From the NCBI GenBank assembly GCA_934045905.1, contig OW203762.1:17144345-17208344 (forward strand): a DNA stretch of 64,000 nucleotides, written 5' to 3'. Positions 45,534 through 58,900 of the stretch are shown here, in pieces. A program made the translations under genes and the position numbers. The notes beneath the pieces were generated by a model, which was given only the letters and a program-made list of their open reading frames with translations, did not search any database and was not told the origin of the DNA. The stretch's first letter is position 1; each line of letters starts with the position of its first letter. Source of the stretch: Leuctra nigra. Taxonomy: Eukaryota; Arthropoda; Insecta; Plecoptera; Leuctridae.

Positions 45534-47189
45534 CAGATATACACTTTTCAAACATTTCATAAGCTCAGATTGACTGTGACTTAGATCGATATAATTTAGT
45601 TCATCCAGATCCTTTGAGTTTTTAACACCAGCTCCAAGAAAACGAAAAACGAAAGTTCTGGGGATCGGATAACTGGCCAGAAATAATTTTATTTCACCGA
45701 TGGATTCTCATGGCCGTTATCCTTGTAATCTGGAGTCGTGGATGTCAGTGGCGAAGCAGTATCTGCCGCTTCAGGTGATATATCATTGCATGATGTCAGG
45801 ATTGGAAGAAGAATGGGAAGAACGAGTCGTCCTGGCTGATAATTGGAACTGTCACCATTGTCAGACTTTGTAGACGCAATTGCGTTAATATATCGTTCAT
45901 TCATGGGAAACATTTTGGTATCTCTAATCTTTGGTATGAACCAGACTCCATTACTTAATAGAACCACATGTAAAGGAGAGGCTTCTCTTAGTCACATATT
46001 TTGCCACTCGAGTTTTACTTGTTTGAGTTGTTCAAGACATAACGTTCCTCTTATCAAGCTAATATTTTCACACATGAATTTAAGAGCTCGCTTGATACAT
46101 GGATATGAATTTTGTGAATTTTTCAGGAGCCAATAAAAATACGATGTTCTTTCTTTTTTCAAATTAAACTAATCTTCACCTCGCTATAATAAGCTTAAGC
46201 TATAAAAACTTAGTTTATCAGCGAATACACATAAGTTAAATCCGAGTCAAAACTCTGTAAACACTCTGTACAATTCTCTGTAGAAAAATTCATTTGCCTT
46301 GTTCCAAAAATCGGTAATTTCATTTTTCTTTGAGGTTAAATATTATTTTGTACCTTCGATTGCGACAACACACGGATATGAATAATCAGCCTTTACACCA
46401 TAAAACGCGATTTTTTTGGACGCATCCTTGTTCCGATGTGTTCTTTAATTTTCGAATTTGTGACTGAAAAATTATCTCGCAATCCACTGTTTGGTTCAAA
46501 AATTAGAAGGTCAAAATGGGTCATGCCTATACCAAGAATACGGTATTTATCGTATAGGCAATAGCACATACACCCTCAACTAATTATTTGAATATTAGTT
46601 TATTGTTTTAAATTTTAGATGCAATATGCTAGAAATTCAATGAATTGTATTTTTAATGTTATAATGTTTAAGTATTGCATCTTTATCTTTACATTATTTG
46701 CACATTACATATTCTAGAATGATTGAGGGTGTTGACCCCATTTGCACGTGTCATGGCTGCTCAGAACTGAGAAAATGTGCAATTTCGTAAATGGATTGGG
46801 TACGTCTTTGGCTAAAAGTTTTGGCGATTTGGTCATAAAAATGCTCTTTAAAATTACGGTATTTATGTTGAAAAGCACTAAAAGTTTCCCAAAGTCAGTT
46901 TATTTTGCGATGGTGGTGAAAGATAAGGTAATCACATTAAATAAGTTTTGCAGTAATATCGATAGTATTCTAAGATAATTTTTATTAGTAAGGAGGAATA
47001 TGAAATCATACATATTATTCAATTCACCACTATAGTGGTGAATAAAAATGTAGAAATCAGAAATGTTATTTCAGACAAAATCAGATACATTTTGGGAGGA
47101 CAAAATTAATGACAGGATCACTCTCCTCTCGATATCAGAGAGGGGGGGGGAGGGGTAACAACATTATTACAATCCAAGGTCTACAGATA
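45534..47189. other. Non-coding stretch
   Basis: Opposite frames of 92 and 97 codons at 45689-46136 overlap and match nothing I know. A poly-G run of nine lies at 47142-47150. No gene supported. Confidence 0.4.
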
Positions 47190-47250
47190 CAACATAATTA
47201 CACACATGACACAGCCTCGCTTGTCAACGCGTCATCAAGCGTTGTCCTAG
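47190..47250 (+). mobile_element. Helitron-like 3'-end fragment
   Basis: The plus strand reads GCCTCGCTTGTCAACGCG then CAAGCGTTGTCCTAG and is followed by T: the family hairpin and CTAG terminus. Upstream sequence does not match the other copies clearly. Confidence 0.55.
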
Positions 47251-49304
47251 TACACAATCTCACACCTCAACAATATCTCAGGTCGAAGGTTAAGGACTAT
47301 CCATAACTCAATTCCAACCTCCAAACATTAGCTGCCCTACACGGCATTTAATTCCTCATTAACACAACACTGTTGAAGGGTTGAAGGGAGATATAGATAT
47401 TGCTACTGATGCTGTGCGGCCATCTTTGTTCTTGTAATTGATGGACAGTATTGGCTCGTGTATCATTCAATGTCGTGATTGTGGTGGAAGCCAATCAGGA
47501 GAGCCGGGCGTTAATTACTTCTCTTTGTCGCCACGTGGCGTTGGCTCTGATGTGTGGGCATGTGTGTGGGCAGGTGTGGGCATTCACAAGGTTCTATGTG
47601 CGAGGGTTTAAATTAAGTTATTCAGTTGAAACGAGGACTTGGGGTTCTTTATAGAAGTTTCATGGAAATTAGATTTCTGTCTTCGGAATCGTAACTAATT
47701 TTATTGCAATGCACACGAATGCATACGAGTGTTGCATGAAGTAATTTCATGAACAGGATTTATGCTGTAAGATTTTCAACGAACGCTGAATACAAATCGC
47801 ATCATAGAATTATGTTCTAGGTAATCCTTTCAAATTTTATTCACTGTTTAAGTATACACTCTCCATGACTTGGTTTGCATTTATGGGTACATTATTAATA
47901 TTAACCCATATCTTGAAGTTACCTTAAAAAGTTCTTCATTGAATGTGATAGCAGAATTCATTTTCCAGGTTTAAAATCAAAGCTAAATTGCAAGGAGTTT
48001 CGGAACAAAATTTAAAGTAAACTTTCTTCCAACTTTTACGATTGAATGAATAAATAAAAGTAATCCAAAGAATTGATATCTGGATTGGGAGTGGAATTGC
48101 CAAGCAACAGATGCATTAGGAAAAAAGTTGAAAGTTGTCTACTTTCTGAATGAAAACTATTGACTTTTCCGCGGGTTCTATCCGCCCAGTTTTCCTTTGT
48201 TTCTTCGTTGCGGTTTGTCGACATTTCGTCGGGGCCAATTCAAGGAGATTACGGTTGAATTGCTGGGCTCGCGTAACTAGACTCGGAGACAATACTGATT
48301 ACTTCTTTTAAACAAAGTTAATCGTTCGGAAGGAAACGTTTATTTTATGAGCCGGAGGTGCGAGAATAATATCCTAGATAGTAGAGCTAATTCCCATTTT
48401 GTTCGTACGAATTGAAATTTAGAACTGGAATTTATCTTTTGTCCTGAGTTAATTTAGCATGAATATTTTTGGAACTCTCAACTAAGGTCCAACTTTTACG
48501 GCTATTTTCGTAGTGCCTTTAAAATGTTTAAATTAAAGCTGAACGCTATTCGCTAGCTAGAAGAGTTTTTAGAGAAATAAATCTTTATGATATTATTCTG
48601 AAAACGTGTGGGCTTAAATAATCTTTGAAGATGTGGAAATTCAGGTGGAAATGTCATTTTGAATGAATTTATTAGCTGAATGGAATGTGTGAGCAGATTT
48701 AATTATTGTGACACCAAAAAACAAACACAAAACACGGAGCAAACATTTTTTTAATTTGGATATTCTGGGATTTGATTAATATCCTGAGATTGAGATCAGA
48801 AGATTAGTCACAGGAGAAAACGGATAAATCGACGATTTAGCTTCAATTTGTGTCGGAGCAGAAACACAGATCTAATAATATTTAAATAAAGATTAATAAT
48901 TTATATGACGCTTTTTTATTTATCTCATAAGAAATAAATCTTTAATCTATTTCCAATACACAACAATTGGTTTAAAAAATTTAACACTTCATCACTTCAA
49001 TAAACATTGATTCACAATGCCACAAATTCGCTGTGGGCAACTATAGATATTTAATTTCCCAGACTATAGTGAAGCGTTGGAATGGTTCCAATCATGTGAC
49101 ACTTTCACCTATTCCCACTATTATTCTCAAACTTTATATAAATAACCACAATTCCAAAATAATTTCAGGAAAAATGAAGTAAACTCAAGTAGGTTTACGA
49201 CATAGCTGCGCTATTTTTTAACATATCTACACCATGAAAAGAAAACGGTATGTGTTCACAAAATAATGGATGGCTGCTGGTCGGTTTCCTTGCCAAACAA
49301 TTCT
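47251..49304. other. Non-coding stretch
   Basis: No gene or recognisable repeat. Frames do not exceed 67 codons. Confidence 0.45.
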
Positions 49305-49370
49305 GTACCTCAGAGGTAGAAGGTCGGAAGTCACTTTCAATTAATCTTGAGGTGAGCTCAAAAAGTAGTC
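49305..49370. mobile_element. Solo end of the CTCAGAGGTAGAA MITE family
   Basis: TGTACCTCAGAGGTAGAAGG followed by TCGGAAGTCACTTTC matches the left ends at 45304 and 36950. The AATTAATCTTGAGGTGAGCTCA that follows is shared with 36950. No partner end was found nearby. Confidence 0.55.
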
Positions 49371-49394
49371 ATTCTGTATTATAGTTGAGGAAGT

Positions 49395-49534
49395 CAATTC
49401 TTGAGCGTTCACGTCTTCAAACCTTTCCCGGTTTCGTTGTTTAAAACTTGAAAAAGTTGAAAACCAGCAACTTTTTCAAGTATTATATAATGCAAAACGT
49501 AAAACTGTTTCAAAACGTGAAAGCTCAAGAATTG
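49395..49534. repeat. Imperfect 140-bp palindrome with inner hairpin
   Basis: Outer arms 49395-49414 and 49515-49534 (CAATTCTTGAGC...) pair with one mismatch. An inner pair, ACTTGAAAAAGTTG at 49446-49459 and its complement at 49468-49481, forms a second stem. Confidence 0.7.
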
Positions 49535-50023
49535 GCCTCCAGATGGTTCCTATATATCACATTCAGCCAATCCGTTTCTTTCGAATACCGCTTTTCTTCT
49601 GTTGAGAAATGAGTGTACATTTCAGATAAGCACACACCCTCCGTTACTAACTAAAATATGATGAATTGCTTCATATAATATCGGCAGTCGTTAAGTCTTG
49701 CAGCTACTCTGCATAGTTGGCAGTTGCAACAAGTGAGCAATATTGTTGTTTATCTTGGAAGTGAGTGTTTTAGTTTATGCTCCATCAATCATGTCTGTAA
49801 TTCTCTCCGATAACCGTCTATCGCGGATTGATTTGACTTGTGACGGCTACAAAGTAGTTCTATTGTTGGACCGCAGAGAGGTATGGATCATCGGATCGGA
49901 TTTCTGCTTTCATCAAAATCGAACCGCAAGACAGTGATTGGTTCGTGTTTGATTTGATACCTTTTCGACGAGGAAATGGGAGAGCTTTTATTCATGTGGA
50001 GTGATAGAGGAATAAAAGGCACA
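49535..50023. other. Non-coding stretch
   Basis: AT-rich, no gene supported. Confidence 0.4.
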
Positions 50024-50046
50024 CTAGGAGAAAGCTCTGTGTAAAG

Positions 50047-50801
50047 CAGGGACCCGAACCGGAACCGGAACCGGAACCTAGAACCGGTATTAACCTTTAT
50101 AATTTCGGAACCAGAACCGGAACCGGAACCGTTATACTTTTTTCCCAAAGAACCGGAACCGGAACCGGAACCTTTATAATCAATTAGGTTCTTAAAGGTT
50201 CTTAAAGGTTCTTTAAGGTTCCTTATTTTAATAAAAAATCATGTATATCACTTGGATATAATATTATTCACAAAGTTGTTTTAAGTTTATTTTTTGAAAA
50301 AATTTCCAAAATGTATTTTGTATAGAAATTTTTAATTCTTGATAAGAAATAATAATTCTTCATTATGCAAACGCTGCTGAGTTGTCAATTTTTGAATCTG
50401 ATGAGATGAGATGCGATGCGATGAGAACTGCATTGCCGACAATTTGAATATGATAGCTCTGGAAAAATGAATGTTTATACGTTGTCTTATAGAGAAAATT
50501 GCAGCCACTATACTGTCTCCTCTGATATTTAGGTACTCTGCGCACCATCCTGTGAATTTTATACAGACACTGCCTACACCTGTGCTTGCATTCATAGGAA
50601 AATCCAAATCCAATAATTCCATTAAATTTGACATTGGTAATACTGAAGTTTTATAATATAGTTTGATTTAAAATTTTAGAACCGGAACCGGAACCCGGAA
50701 CCTTTATGCAGGAACCGGAACCGGAACCGAACCTTTAAGAATATTTGTTTCAGAACCGGAACCGGAACCCGAACCTTTATTCATAAAGGTTCGGGTCCCT
50801 G
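50047..50801. mobile_element. hAT-like MITE with perfect 8-bp target duplication
   Basis: A 755-bp element with terminal inverted repeats CAGGGACCCGAACC / GGTTCGGGTCCCTG, flanked by identical GTGTAAAG at 50039-50046 and 50802-50809. It is rich in GGAACC tandem motifs near both ends. An 8-bp duplication and a CAGGG start are established hAT features. No transposase frame is present, so it is non-autonomous. It interrupts the terminal hairpin of a Helitron-like element, which reads straight through once the insert and one duplication copy are removed. Confidence 0.88.
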
Positions 50802-51854
50802 GTGTAAAGCGTTGATAAGCGAGCATGCGAATTGATGAATTTGCAAGTTTCTGCTCCGTACAGACTCTTGAAAGAGCCGAAACGAAATGCGACAGAGGAT
50901 AAGTGATGAAGTATACTAGGAAAACGCTCGGTGTAACGCGTTGATGAGCGAGCACCGACACGCACGACATCGCCAATCATAGCACGATCCATTCAATCAA
51001 AGATAACTTACTATACATTATTTATTACCAATTTTCCTTGCAACTTTTCATAAACACTCTGGATCAATTAAATAACAGATTATTGTACTGATATTTTTCC
51101 ATCAATCTCTTTGGACAGATATTCAAACACTTAAAACAGCAATAAGTCTGTAAATTCTTGACCGATTGTGCTGGAAATGTGTAAAATATGATGTTATCTA
51201 GTCAAAACGTCGTTTTCATAACTGTGAAACACAATCCATATCGTAAAATAAATTATTTTAGATCTAGTCGGGCGTTAGCTCGACGCTGCCAAGCGCCGTG
51301 TCAATACGAGGTCTACTTTTAAAACGCGGCGAGCTTACTACCACTACTGTATACTGCAAGCGCTTCACGCTCGTTTTCGGGGTGTCAGTACGCATGCAAG
51401 CATTTAGAAATGAAAGTTGAAAACCATGGTTATCGGGTATATTTAGCCACCTGACAACACCTAACCAAATATCAAGGTGCTGCGATCATCCCTTCGGGGT
51501 GAATTTTGGGCCTCAAACATGCAAGGATTGACTTTCATGTTAGTTAGTTAGTTAGTTAGTTAGGCACGGTCAATTTGTTTGCCCCTCTCCACAGGTTGAA
51601 TGGTTTGTCCTAGAGAGTTGAAATTTGGCAGAGACATAGAGTCATATTTATAGCAGTGCCCTTTGAAAGAAAATCTGAAAAATTTTGACCGGAAGTGAAG
51701 TTATTACAATTTTAAATTTTAAATATTTTAAAAGTCAAACGGGTCCATCGAGAGTTTTGAAATTTGGCAACAATAAAGACAATGTATTGCTAGACACTCC
51801 ACTTCAAGAAAAATCAATAAATTTAAACCGGAAGTGGGAAAATTATCAATATTT

Positions 51855-51985
51855 ACGTTCCGCCCTTCTTCTTTGATACACTAAACAGCGGCTCTAATTC
51901 CCATCGGACTGATAGCTCATGTTAGGAAGGCAGCTGGCTTCGACATCTGCATAACACGTTCGATTCCCGATCCCGGAAAACTTTT
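51855..51985 (+). repeat. tRNA-like module 1
   Basis: A lead CTTCTTTGATACACTAAACAG is followed by a tRNA-like stretch ending in a B-box-like GTTCGATTCCCGAT (about 51958) and then a T run. It shares the lead with the modules at 52165 and 53110. Confidence 0.6.
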
Positions 51986-52164
51986 TTTTTCATATATTAT
52001 TTTTTAATTTGTATAAGCGATGATACCTTCATGGATATATATTCAAATGAGAGGTCCAGGGATGCTGTGAAGATCATCAATAGACCGAAACATCGCAATC
52101 GCGGCACGCCAGTTGCCATCGTGAACACTGAAGATATCAGGGAATCAGGAATTGCGCACGTCGT

Positions 52165-52310
52165 TTTACGCTCCACCTTTCTTCTTTGATATACTACACA
52201 GGTTTATATTTCAGTGTGGCGAATTGGCTCGGTCACATGAGGCAAGTGACTTCGATCACGGCGTTGCCGGGTTCGATCCCCGTAACAAACGTTTTATTTT
52301 TTATCTTTTT
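52165..52310 (+). repeat. tRNA-like module 2
   Basis: The lead CTTCTTTGATATACTACACAGG precedes a stretch with GGCTCGGTCACATGAGG and a perfect B box in CCGGGTTCGATCCCCGTAAC (about 52270), then T runs that could end pol III transcription. It looks SINE-like rather than a tRNA gene, as no acceptor stem pairs convincingly. Confidence 0.6.
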
Positions 52311-53109
52311 ATTTACTTAAAAAATGTTTAACCTTCTTGTGTATATATTCAAAATGTTAATCCGAATACATTCAACGATTACATAGCTACTCTTTTTAAT
52401 ATTATACTCATTGGACTCTAGTAATGATTGTCAATGTACACGTTGTACGTAAAGTTGTGCAATAAAACAATTCGTGGTCATGCTAATCAACAGAATCTTG
52501 GTGGCTCAGTTACTAAACTAGAAACCACACAAAAAAGGTTCCATTACTGGGTGCATAAGGTTGTCACAGCTTTTAATTTATCCGAATTATTTAATTATGT
52601 AAAATTCAGTTAATTAAGTAAATAGTAAAATTCAGTGAAGGCTCCATAACTAATATTCAGAGTATTAGGTGTTTACAACTTTTCATTTGTCACACTTATT
52701 TAATTATTTAAAATAGAGTTAATTTGTCAATATTGGTGGCTCAACAAGAAACAAGAACAACACGAAACAAGAAACCACACAAAAAGGCTCCATTACGTGC
52801 ATCCATTACGTGCATTAGATTCTAAAATTAATTTAATTATTTTAATTATGCTAATTTGTCAATCTTGATGGCTCAGTTACGAAACAATAAACCACACAAA
52901 AAGGCTCCATTACTAGGTATATTAGGTGCTCTTTGCTCCTAATACTCTAAGAGACTAATGCTCTGGTGCTCTGGTACATTTTTAATAAATGAGACTACCA
53001 ATGGATGCTGTGAAGATCATCAATAGACAGAAACATCGCCATCGCGGCACGCCGGTTGCCATCGTGAACAGTGAAGATATCAGGGAAACAGGAATTGCGC
53101 ACGTCGTTT

Positions 53110-53250
53110 TACGCTCTACCTTTCTTCTTTGATATACTACACAGGTTTAATTTCAGTGTGGCGAATTGGCTCGGTCACATGAGGCAAGTGACTTCGATCA
53201 CGGCGTTGCCGGGTTCGATCCCCGTAACAAATGTTTTATTTTTTTATCTC
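53110..53250 (+). repeat. tRNA-like module 3
   Basis: Nearly identical to module 2, within the second unit of the tandem duplication. B box in CCGGGTTCGATCCCCGTAAC near 53210. Confidence 0.6.
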
Positions 53251-54129
53251 TTTCTTTACTAAATAATGTTTAACCTTCTTGTGTATATATTCAAAATGTT
53301 AATCCGAATACGGAATACATTCAACGATTACATAGCAACTCTTTTAATATTATACTCATTGGACTCTAATAATGATTGTCAATGTACACGTTGTACGTAA
53401 AGTTGTGCAATAAAACAATTCGTGGTCATGCTAATCAACAGAATCTTGGTGGCTCAGTTACTAAACTAGAAACCACACAAAAAAGGCTCCATTACTGGGT
53501 GCATAAGGTTGTCACAGCTTTTAATTTATCCGAATTATTTAATTATGTAAAATTCAGGTAATTTAGTAAATAGTAAAATTCAGTAAAGGCTCCATTACTA
53601 ATATTCAGTGTATTACGTGTTTACAACTTTTCATTTGTCACACTTATATATTATTTAAAATAGAGTTAATTTGTCAATATTGGTGGCTCAACAAGAAACA
53701 AGAACAACACGAAACAAGAAACCACACAAAAAGGCTCCATTACGTGCATCCATTACGTGATCACAACTTTAAGTTTCTAAAATAAATTTAATTATTTTAA
53801 TTATGCAAATTTGTCGATCTTGATGGTTCAGATACGAAACAAGAAACCACACAAAATGGCTCCATTACTAGGTTTATTAGGTGTTTACAACTTAGTAAAA
53901 ATTATTTCATTATTTCAGATGTTGTAATCTGTCAATCTTAGAAGCTCGGTTACAATAAACAAGAAACTACACTAAATGGTCCATGATAATTTATGGAAAT
54001 CTGTGGGTATGAGAGATTTAAATTTCATTTCATCATCCAACAATGCTTACGTTAAAAAGTTAGAATAATAACACGCTTTTAAATTGTCATGATTTATTTC
54101 CAAACTGTGAGTCAAAGTCTCATCAAGTG

Positions 54130-55154
54130 ACATTGTTTAATGGAAATAAATGAAACTGAAACTGATGTTCCTCCTAATCTGACACTACTTAAATAAACAT
54201 TGGTTTTGATGCGAACGTTATATACGAAAGTGGTCTGGCTTGTTTACATCGGCAATACAATAATATTCTTCAAGTATCTAGGCAATAGCACGAAGTTGTT
54301 TCCTGGTTTGAAAATATGAAAATATTATCTTCCACAGCAACATCACAAAACAATATAATAATCACTAAATAAGATCAGTGGACTAATTAAAATGTAAGCT
54401 CGATAACTGTTTACAAGTACCTATAGAAGAAGACAACAATACTAAATGGACATCGATCGTATTTGCCATGAACAAACAAATGTAAACATTAAGTTGACCT
54501 GACAGGGAGAGGCAGAGAGGTGGAGATGCCAGGTATAGGCCGGCCCATGCTATCCGTGTACATAGGCGAGTAAGGCGGGTAGCGTAAATTTCATCACCCG
54601 TCATACTCCTTCCCACCAGCACTATAAACACCAGGTGGCTCAGCTAGTTAATCTTAACTAAGTTCCTTTTAAGTTACATTGCCTTCCAAAAACCATCCGG
54701 ATTTTATTTAAAATGTGTTGTAAACATCTGTAAGCCTGCACGCTTTACCAATTGAGTTTATACTTCGGAACTTTGACATAAAAGAGTGAACATGGGAGAA
54801 TTTAAAAATGAGGAAACGCATTTGCAATCATCTTTCGTGTACCTTTCAGTTTACCTAGTGGCGACAAATACGCGTTTTACGAGATGAACGCACAAATTCC
54901 GGTTTACTCCGGAACAATACACCTACAATTTACGTTATTCACATGACTCAAAGCTGTGAACTTTTAACAAATTATAATTTGATATAACTCAAATTCAACC
55001 AAAAGAAATGGACCCTTTCGTTATACTAACTTCGGAACTATTGAAATAAAAACAGAAAACTTTAGACAAGAAGTGACGTTGTTGGCGTTAACTGTAATGA
55101 TAGGTAACACTTAATGATCAGTGAAAGCTGCTATAAACTTATACCCCATATGAC
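54130..55154. other. Non-coding part of the composite insertion
   Basis: A GGAAATAAATGAAACTGAAAC stretch near 54140 looks like the 3' tail of a LINE or SINE. No gene supported. Confidence 0.4.
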
Positions 55155-55887
55155 ATGTTGTACAAAAACAAAAACTTGTAAAAAAAACTGCCAAGCACCT
55201 TCCCACTTAAAACAATTGAGATCTAAAAGAAGGGCCAAGCAATAATATATTGTTTAAACATTTTCGCACTTAAAATTCGTGAAATCATTTCGCCCAGTTA
55301 CTGCCGCCAAGCACAACACTAAAAACCTAATGTTGTGTCCAAATTTGAAGAATACAATCTAAGTGAACCATCATTGTTAATTTAACAAAATTATAAAAAT
55401 TAAAAACGACTTCAAAATAAATTTAAAATTGAAATTAAAAAAATTAAAAATAAGGCTTGGCGCATTGAATTTGCACCGACCATATTGTAGACTTCCTCTA
55501 TCTTCTTCCTACTTTCTGTCTTTCTTCGGCTCCTTTATCGTCATCTTCTTTCTTATGTTGCCTTCTTCTTGACACAATGCGCCTAGCTTTATTTTTAATT
55601 TTTTTAATTTCAATTTTAAATTTATTTTGAAGTCGTTTTTAATTTTTATAATTTTGTTAAATTAACAATGATGGTTCACTTAGATTGTATTCTTCAAATT
55701 TGGACACAACATTAGGTTTTTAGTGTTGTGCTTGGCGGCAGTAACTGGGCGAAATGATTTCACGAATTTTAAGTGCGAAAATGTTTAAACAATATATTAT
55801 TGCTTGGCCCTTCTTTTAGATCTCAATTGTTTTAAGTGGGAAGGTGCTTGGCAGTTTTTTTTACAAGTTTTTGTTTTTGTACAACAT
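55155..55887. repeat. Near-perfect 313-bp-arm hairpin
   Basis: 55155-55467 and 55575-55887 are inverse complements with about two mismatches that I can find, around a 107-bp loop. Arms contain GCCAAG in three contexts (CTGCCAAGCACC, GGGCCAAGCAAT, CCGCCAAGCACA) and a loop-side CTTGGCGCATTG. The same loop-side box occurs in 16224-16619. No coding frame. The right outer end coincides with the end of the composite insertion. Confidence 0.9.
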
Positions 55888-55980
55888 AAGGTATACCTAT
55901 ACCTATGTATATGAAATACCTACATTACATTTTAACTACATTATGTATTGCAATATGATCAACTAAGAAAAGAATCTGTC

Positions 55981-58900
55981 ATAATAATATAATATAATAA
56001 GCTTTATTTCCACAAATGTAGTATTACATAATACATAAAGACCCTCCAATGGGGGTGTATGGAAAGTGTAAACGTTTTAAGTCTATGGCAAACACAAAAT
56101 GTCATTGTCACACCACAAATGTACAATTAAGAGAGAATAATACAAGATACAATATAAAATATAAATTATAAATAAATAAATTATAAATACCAGGAATTAA
56201 AAGTACATGTTATGATAACACAAAGTCGTGGTTATAATTATAAAATACAGAGTGCAAATACAGAGTGCAATTCAGGAAAATCTAAAATCTAAAAATCTGA
56301 AAATACCACTAATGATATTCCAATATGTTTTTTCAAATGTTATTCCAATGCAGAATCCTCGAGAAAATCTTTGATTGAATAATAGGCCTTAGCAATTAAA
56401 TATTTCTTTAATTCTCTTCTAAATATCATCATATCATTTATATCCGTTAGTTTGCGTGACAATTTATTATAGAATTTAATGTTGATATGCATCGAGTTGA
56501 ATTGAGTGAGTTTAAGATAGTGATGTTGCATGTGTATGTTATTATTATGACGAGTGAAGTGGGAGTGTACATTATTATTTAGAACTTGGGAATTGATACT
56601 TCTTTTAATTATGGTAACTGATTCAAGAATGTAGAGGCCGAAAAGTGTTAGTATGTTTTCTTTTCTGAAATATTCCTGGCAATGTGGCTGAATAAAAGTA
56701 TTAGATTTTAGGCCACAAAGATATCTAATTGCTCGTTTCTGTATTCGAAATAGTTTTTCCGCCCCTGGGCAATGACCCCAGAACTCTATTCCGTATCGTA
56801 GATGTGATTCAAAATTTGAAAAATACACAAGTTTGGCCGTTTGGATATTTGTTACAGCTTTGATTGTCCTTATTGCAAAACATGCAGAATTTAACTTGCT
56901 CATAAGAGAAGAACAATGCATGGACCAGTTAAGATTTTCGTCTACAATTAACCCCAAAAATCTCAAGTGATTTACTGGCAAAAGGCAGCTGTCTTCGGTT
57001 ACACTTTTGATACAATTAATTTTGTCCAACGTTTTATTACTTTGCGTGGTATGAAATTGAACAAAATTAGATTTTCCTGAATTTAGTATAAGCTTATTGT
57101 GTCTGAACCATTCATTTAAATTCATTATACACGTCTCTGCTTTATCCGATAGCTTAACCAATGATGAATCCTTGATAATTAGGCTAGTATCATCAGCAAA
57201 TAGTTCAGTATCCTCGATTAAATATGATAAGTCATTGATATAAATTAAAAAAAGCAGCGGGCCAAGTATTGAGCCTTGAGGAACACCGCATGTGATTTCT
57301 TCTGGGGAAGATAGGTAAGCTATCTCCGAATTATTGCTTATACTAGATATTTCTGTCATTTGAACACGTTTCGAAATATATGATTTCATTAGTTGTAATG
57401 AGACTCCACGCATTCCGTAGAATTCAAGTTTCGTTAATAAAATATTATGGTCAACGCAGTCGAATGCTTTGGACAAGTCACAAAACACTCCCAGTATATA
57501 TTCTTTGTTATCTAATGCATCTGCGATTTTTTTTATGAAGTTCGAAATAGTATGACTGGTGGATCGCCCCTTACGGTTATTAGACAGTATGTGATGTTTT
57601 TCTAAAAACTGAGAAATATTGCGGTACATAATTTTTTCAAGTATTTTAGAGATAGCTGGCAATAGAGATATCGGACGGTAATTTCCCAAGATTTTCCTAT
57701 TGTCTTTCTTAAACAAAGGAATTATTTTTGAAATTTTGAGTCTATCAGGAAAAATCCCTTCAGATAAACAAGTATTAAATATGTCAGAGATAGGTTCAGC
57801 TAAGTTCTTAATACATTGCTTCAGCAATGAGACAGGAATTTCATCAATCGCGCTTGAAGTTTTGTTTTTAAGAGATTTAACAATATTGATTATATCAAGT
57901 GGAGATGTTGGGAAAAAGTACATTGAATCCAAGATGTTTATGTTCGTTTTTTGTAGGTTATTTAGGATTAAGTTTGTATCGATGGCAATATTTTTCGTAA
58001 GGATGGATGCAACATTTAAAAAATATTGATTAAACTCATCTGCTATTTGCTGCTGGTTGTTAGTGACTGTTCCATCGTTCAATGTTATTGTCATCGGTTT
58101 TTTGTTACTCTGTGATTTCCTCTTATTTGTTTGCTCATTAATAATATTCCATGTGGTTTTTGCTTTATTATCACTATGTTTAATCGCATGCTCTAGGTTA
58201 GATTTCTTCGCCAATTTTATACATTTATCATAAATATTTTTGTAAATTTTATAATATTTTTCCAGAAAAGATGATTTAAAATGATATTTTAACATAAACA
58301 ATACCTTTAGGTTGGCCCTCGATATCTTAATTCCGGGTGTGATCCAGGTCGGGGCTTTATAGGAACAGTTAATTTTAATTTACTTTTTTGGAAAACATTC
58401 CTCAAAATAAGATGATAATATATTGTGAAATTTATTGAACTTATCATTAGGATTGCTCTCCTCATATACCTCACTCCAATTGGCCTCGTTCAGTCTTGAA
58501 TTAAGTTTTTTGACCTGATCATGTTTGAATCGTCTTCTTAATATCACTTTTGTGGGCAATTTTACTATTGGAATTTGTACCGTGCAAATTTGGGAAAAAT
58601 GATCCGATAGATGCGCATCCACCACTCTCGATGTAAAGTTATCTTTTAGATTTGTGGCAACGTTATCAATTGTTGATGCCGACATATGATGAGGATCTAC
58701 TCTCGTAGGGTCAGAAATAGTAAGTCTTATACCAAAGGATTCCAAAATGTTTGTTAGTTTCATTTTACTCTGAGTATCTTTGCTAACGTCTATATTAAAG
58801 TCCCCGAGAACTAGAGTGTTTTTACATCTCCGAGTTGCTGTTTCCAGCATAGATTGTAACACATTAAAAAATACATTGATGTCGCCTGCAGGTGGTCGAT

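Larger units (their letters stand above)
52059..53900. repeat. Tandem duplication of a 943-948-bp unit
   Basis: Unit 1 starts at GGATGCTGTGAAGATCATCA (52059) and unit 2 at the same phrase (53002). They stay closely similar for about 900 bp, including a 61-codon frame at 52428 and 53376 that differs by two or three residues. Several CCACACAAAAAGGCTCCATTAC phrases repeat within each unit. The frame is AT-rich and without recognisable motif. I do not call it a gene. Confidence 0.8.
51263..55886. mobile_element. 4.6-kb composite insertion within the inner Helitron-like element
   Basis: Comparison with 18590-18600 shows the undisturbed sequence TTTTAGATAAGGTATACC interrupted here after TTTTAGAT and resumed at ATAAGG. 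The insert begins CTAGTCGGGCGTTAGCTCG and ends in the right arm of the hairpin 55155-55887. It holds a (GTTA)n run at about 51540-51563, tRNA-like modules and a tandem duplication. A 2-bp AT overlap is the only possible target duplication. No coding frame over 82 codons, family unknown. Confidence 0.65.

Noticed and set aside
52200..52295. tRNA gene at the GGTTCGATCC box
   Set aside because: No pairing acceptor stem. The module is part of a repeated unit.
51263..55886. A third Helitron because it begins TC after A
   Set aside because: Its right end is the arm of a hairpin and lacks CTRR, so the rule is not met.
58380..58382. Natural boundary between two LINE ORFs
   Set aside because: Endonuclease and reverse transcriptase are in the same frame and the bases between encode the usual linker, so this is better read as a nonsense mutation.
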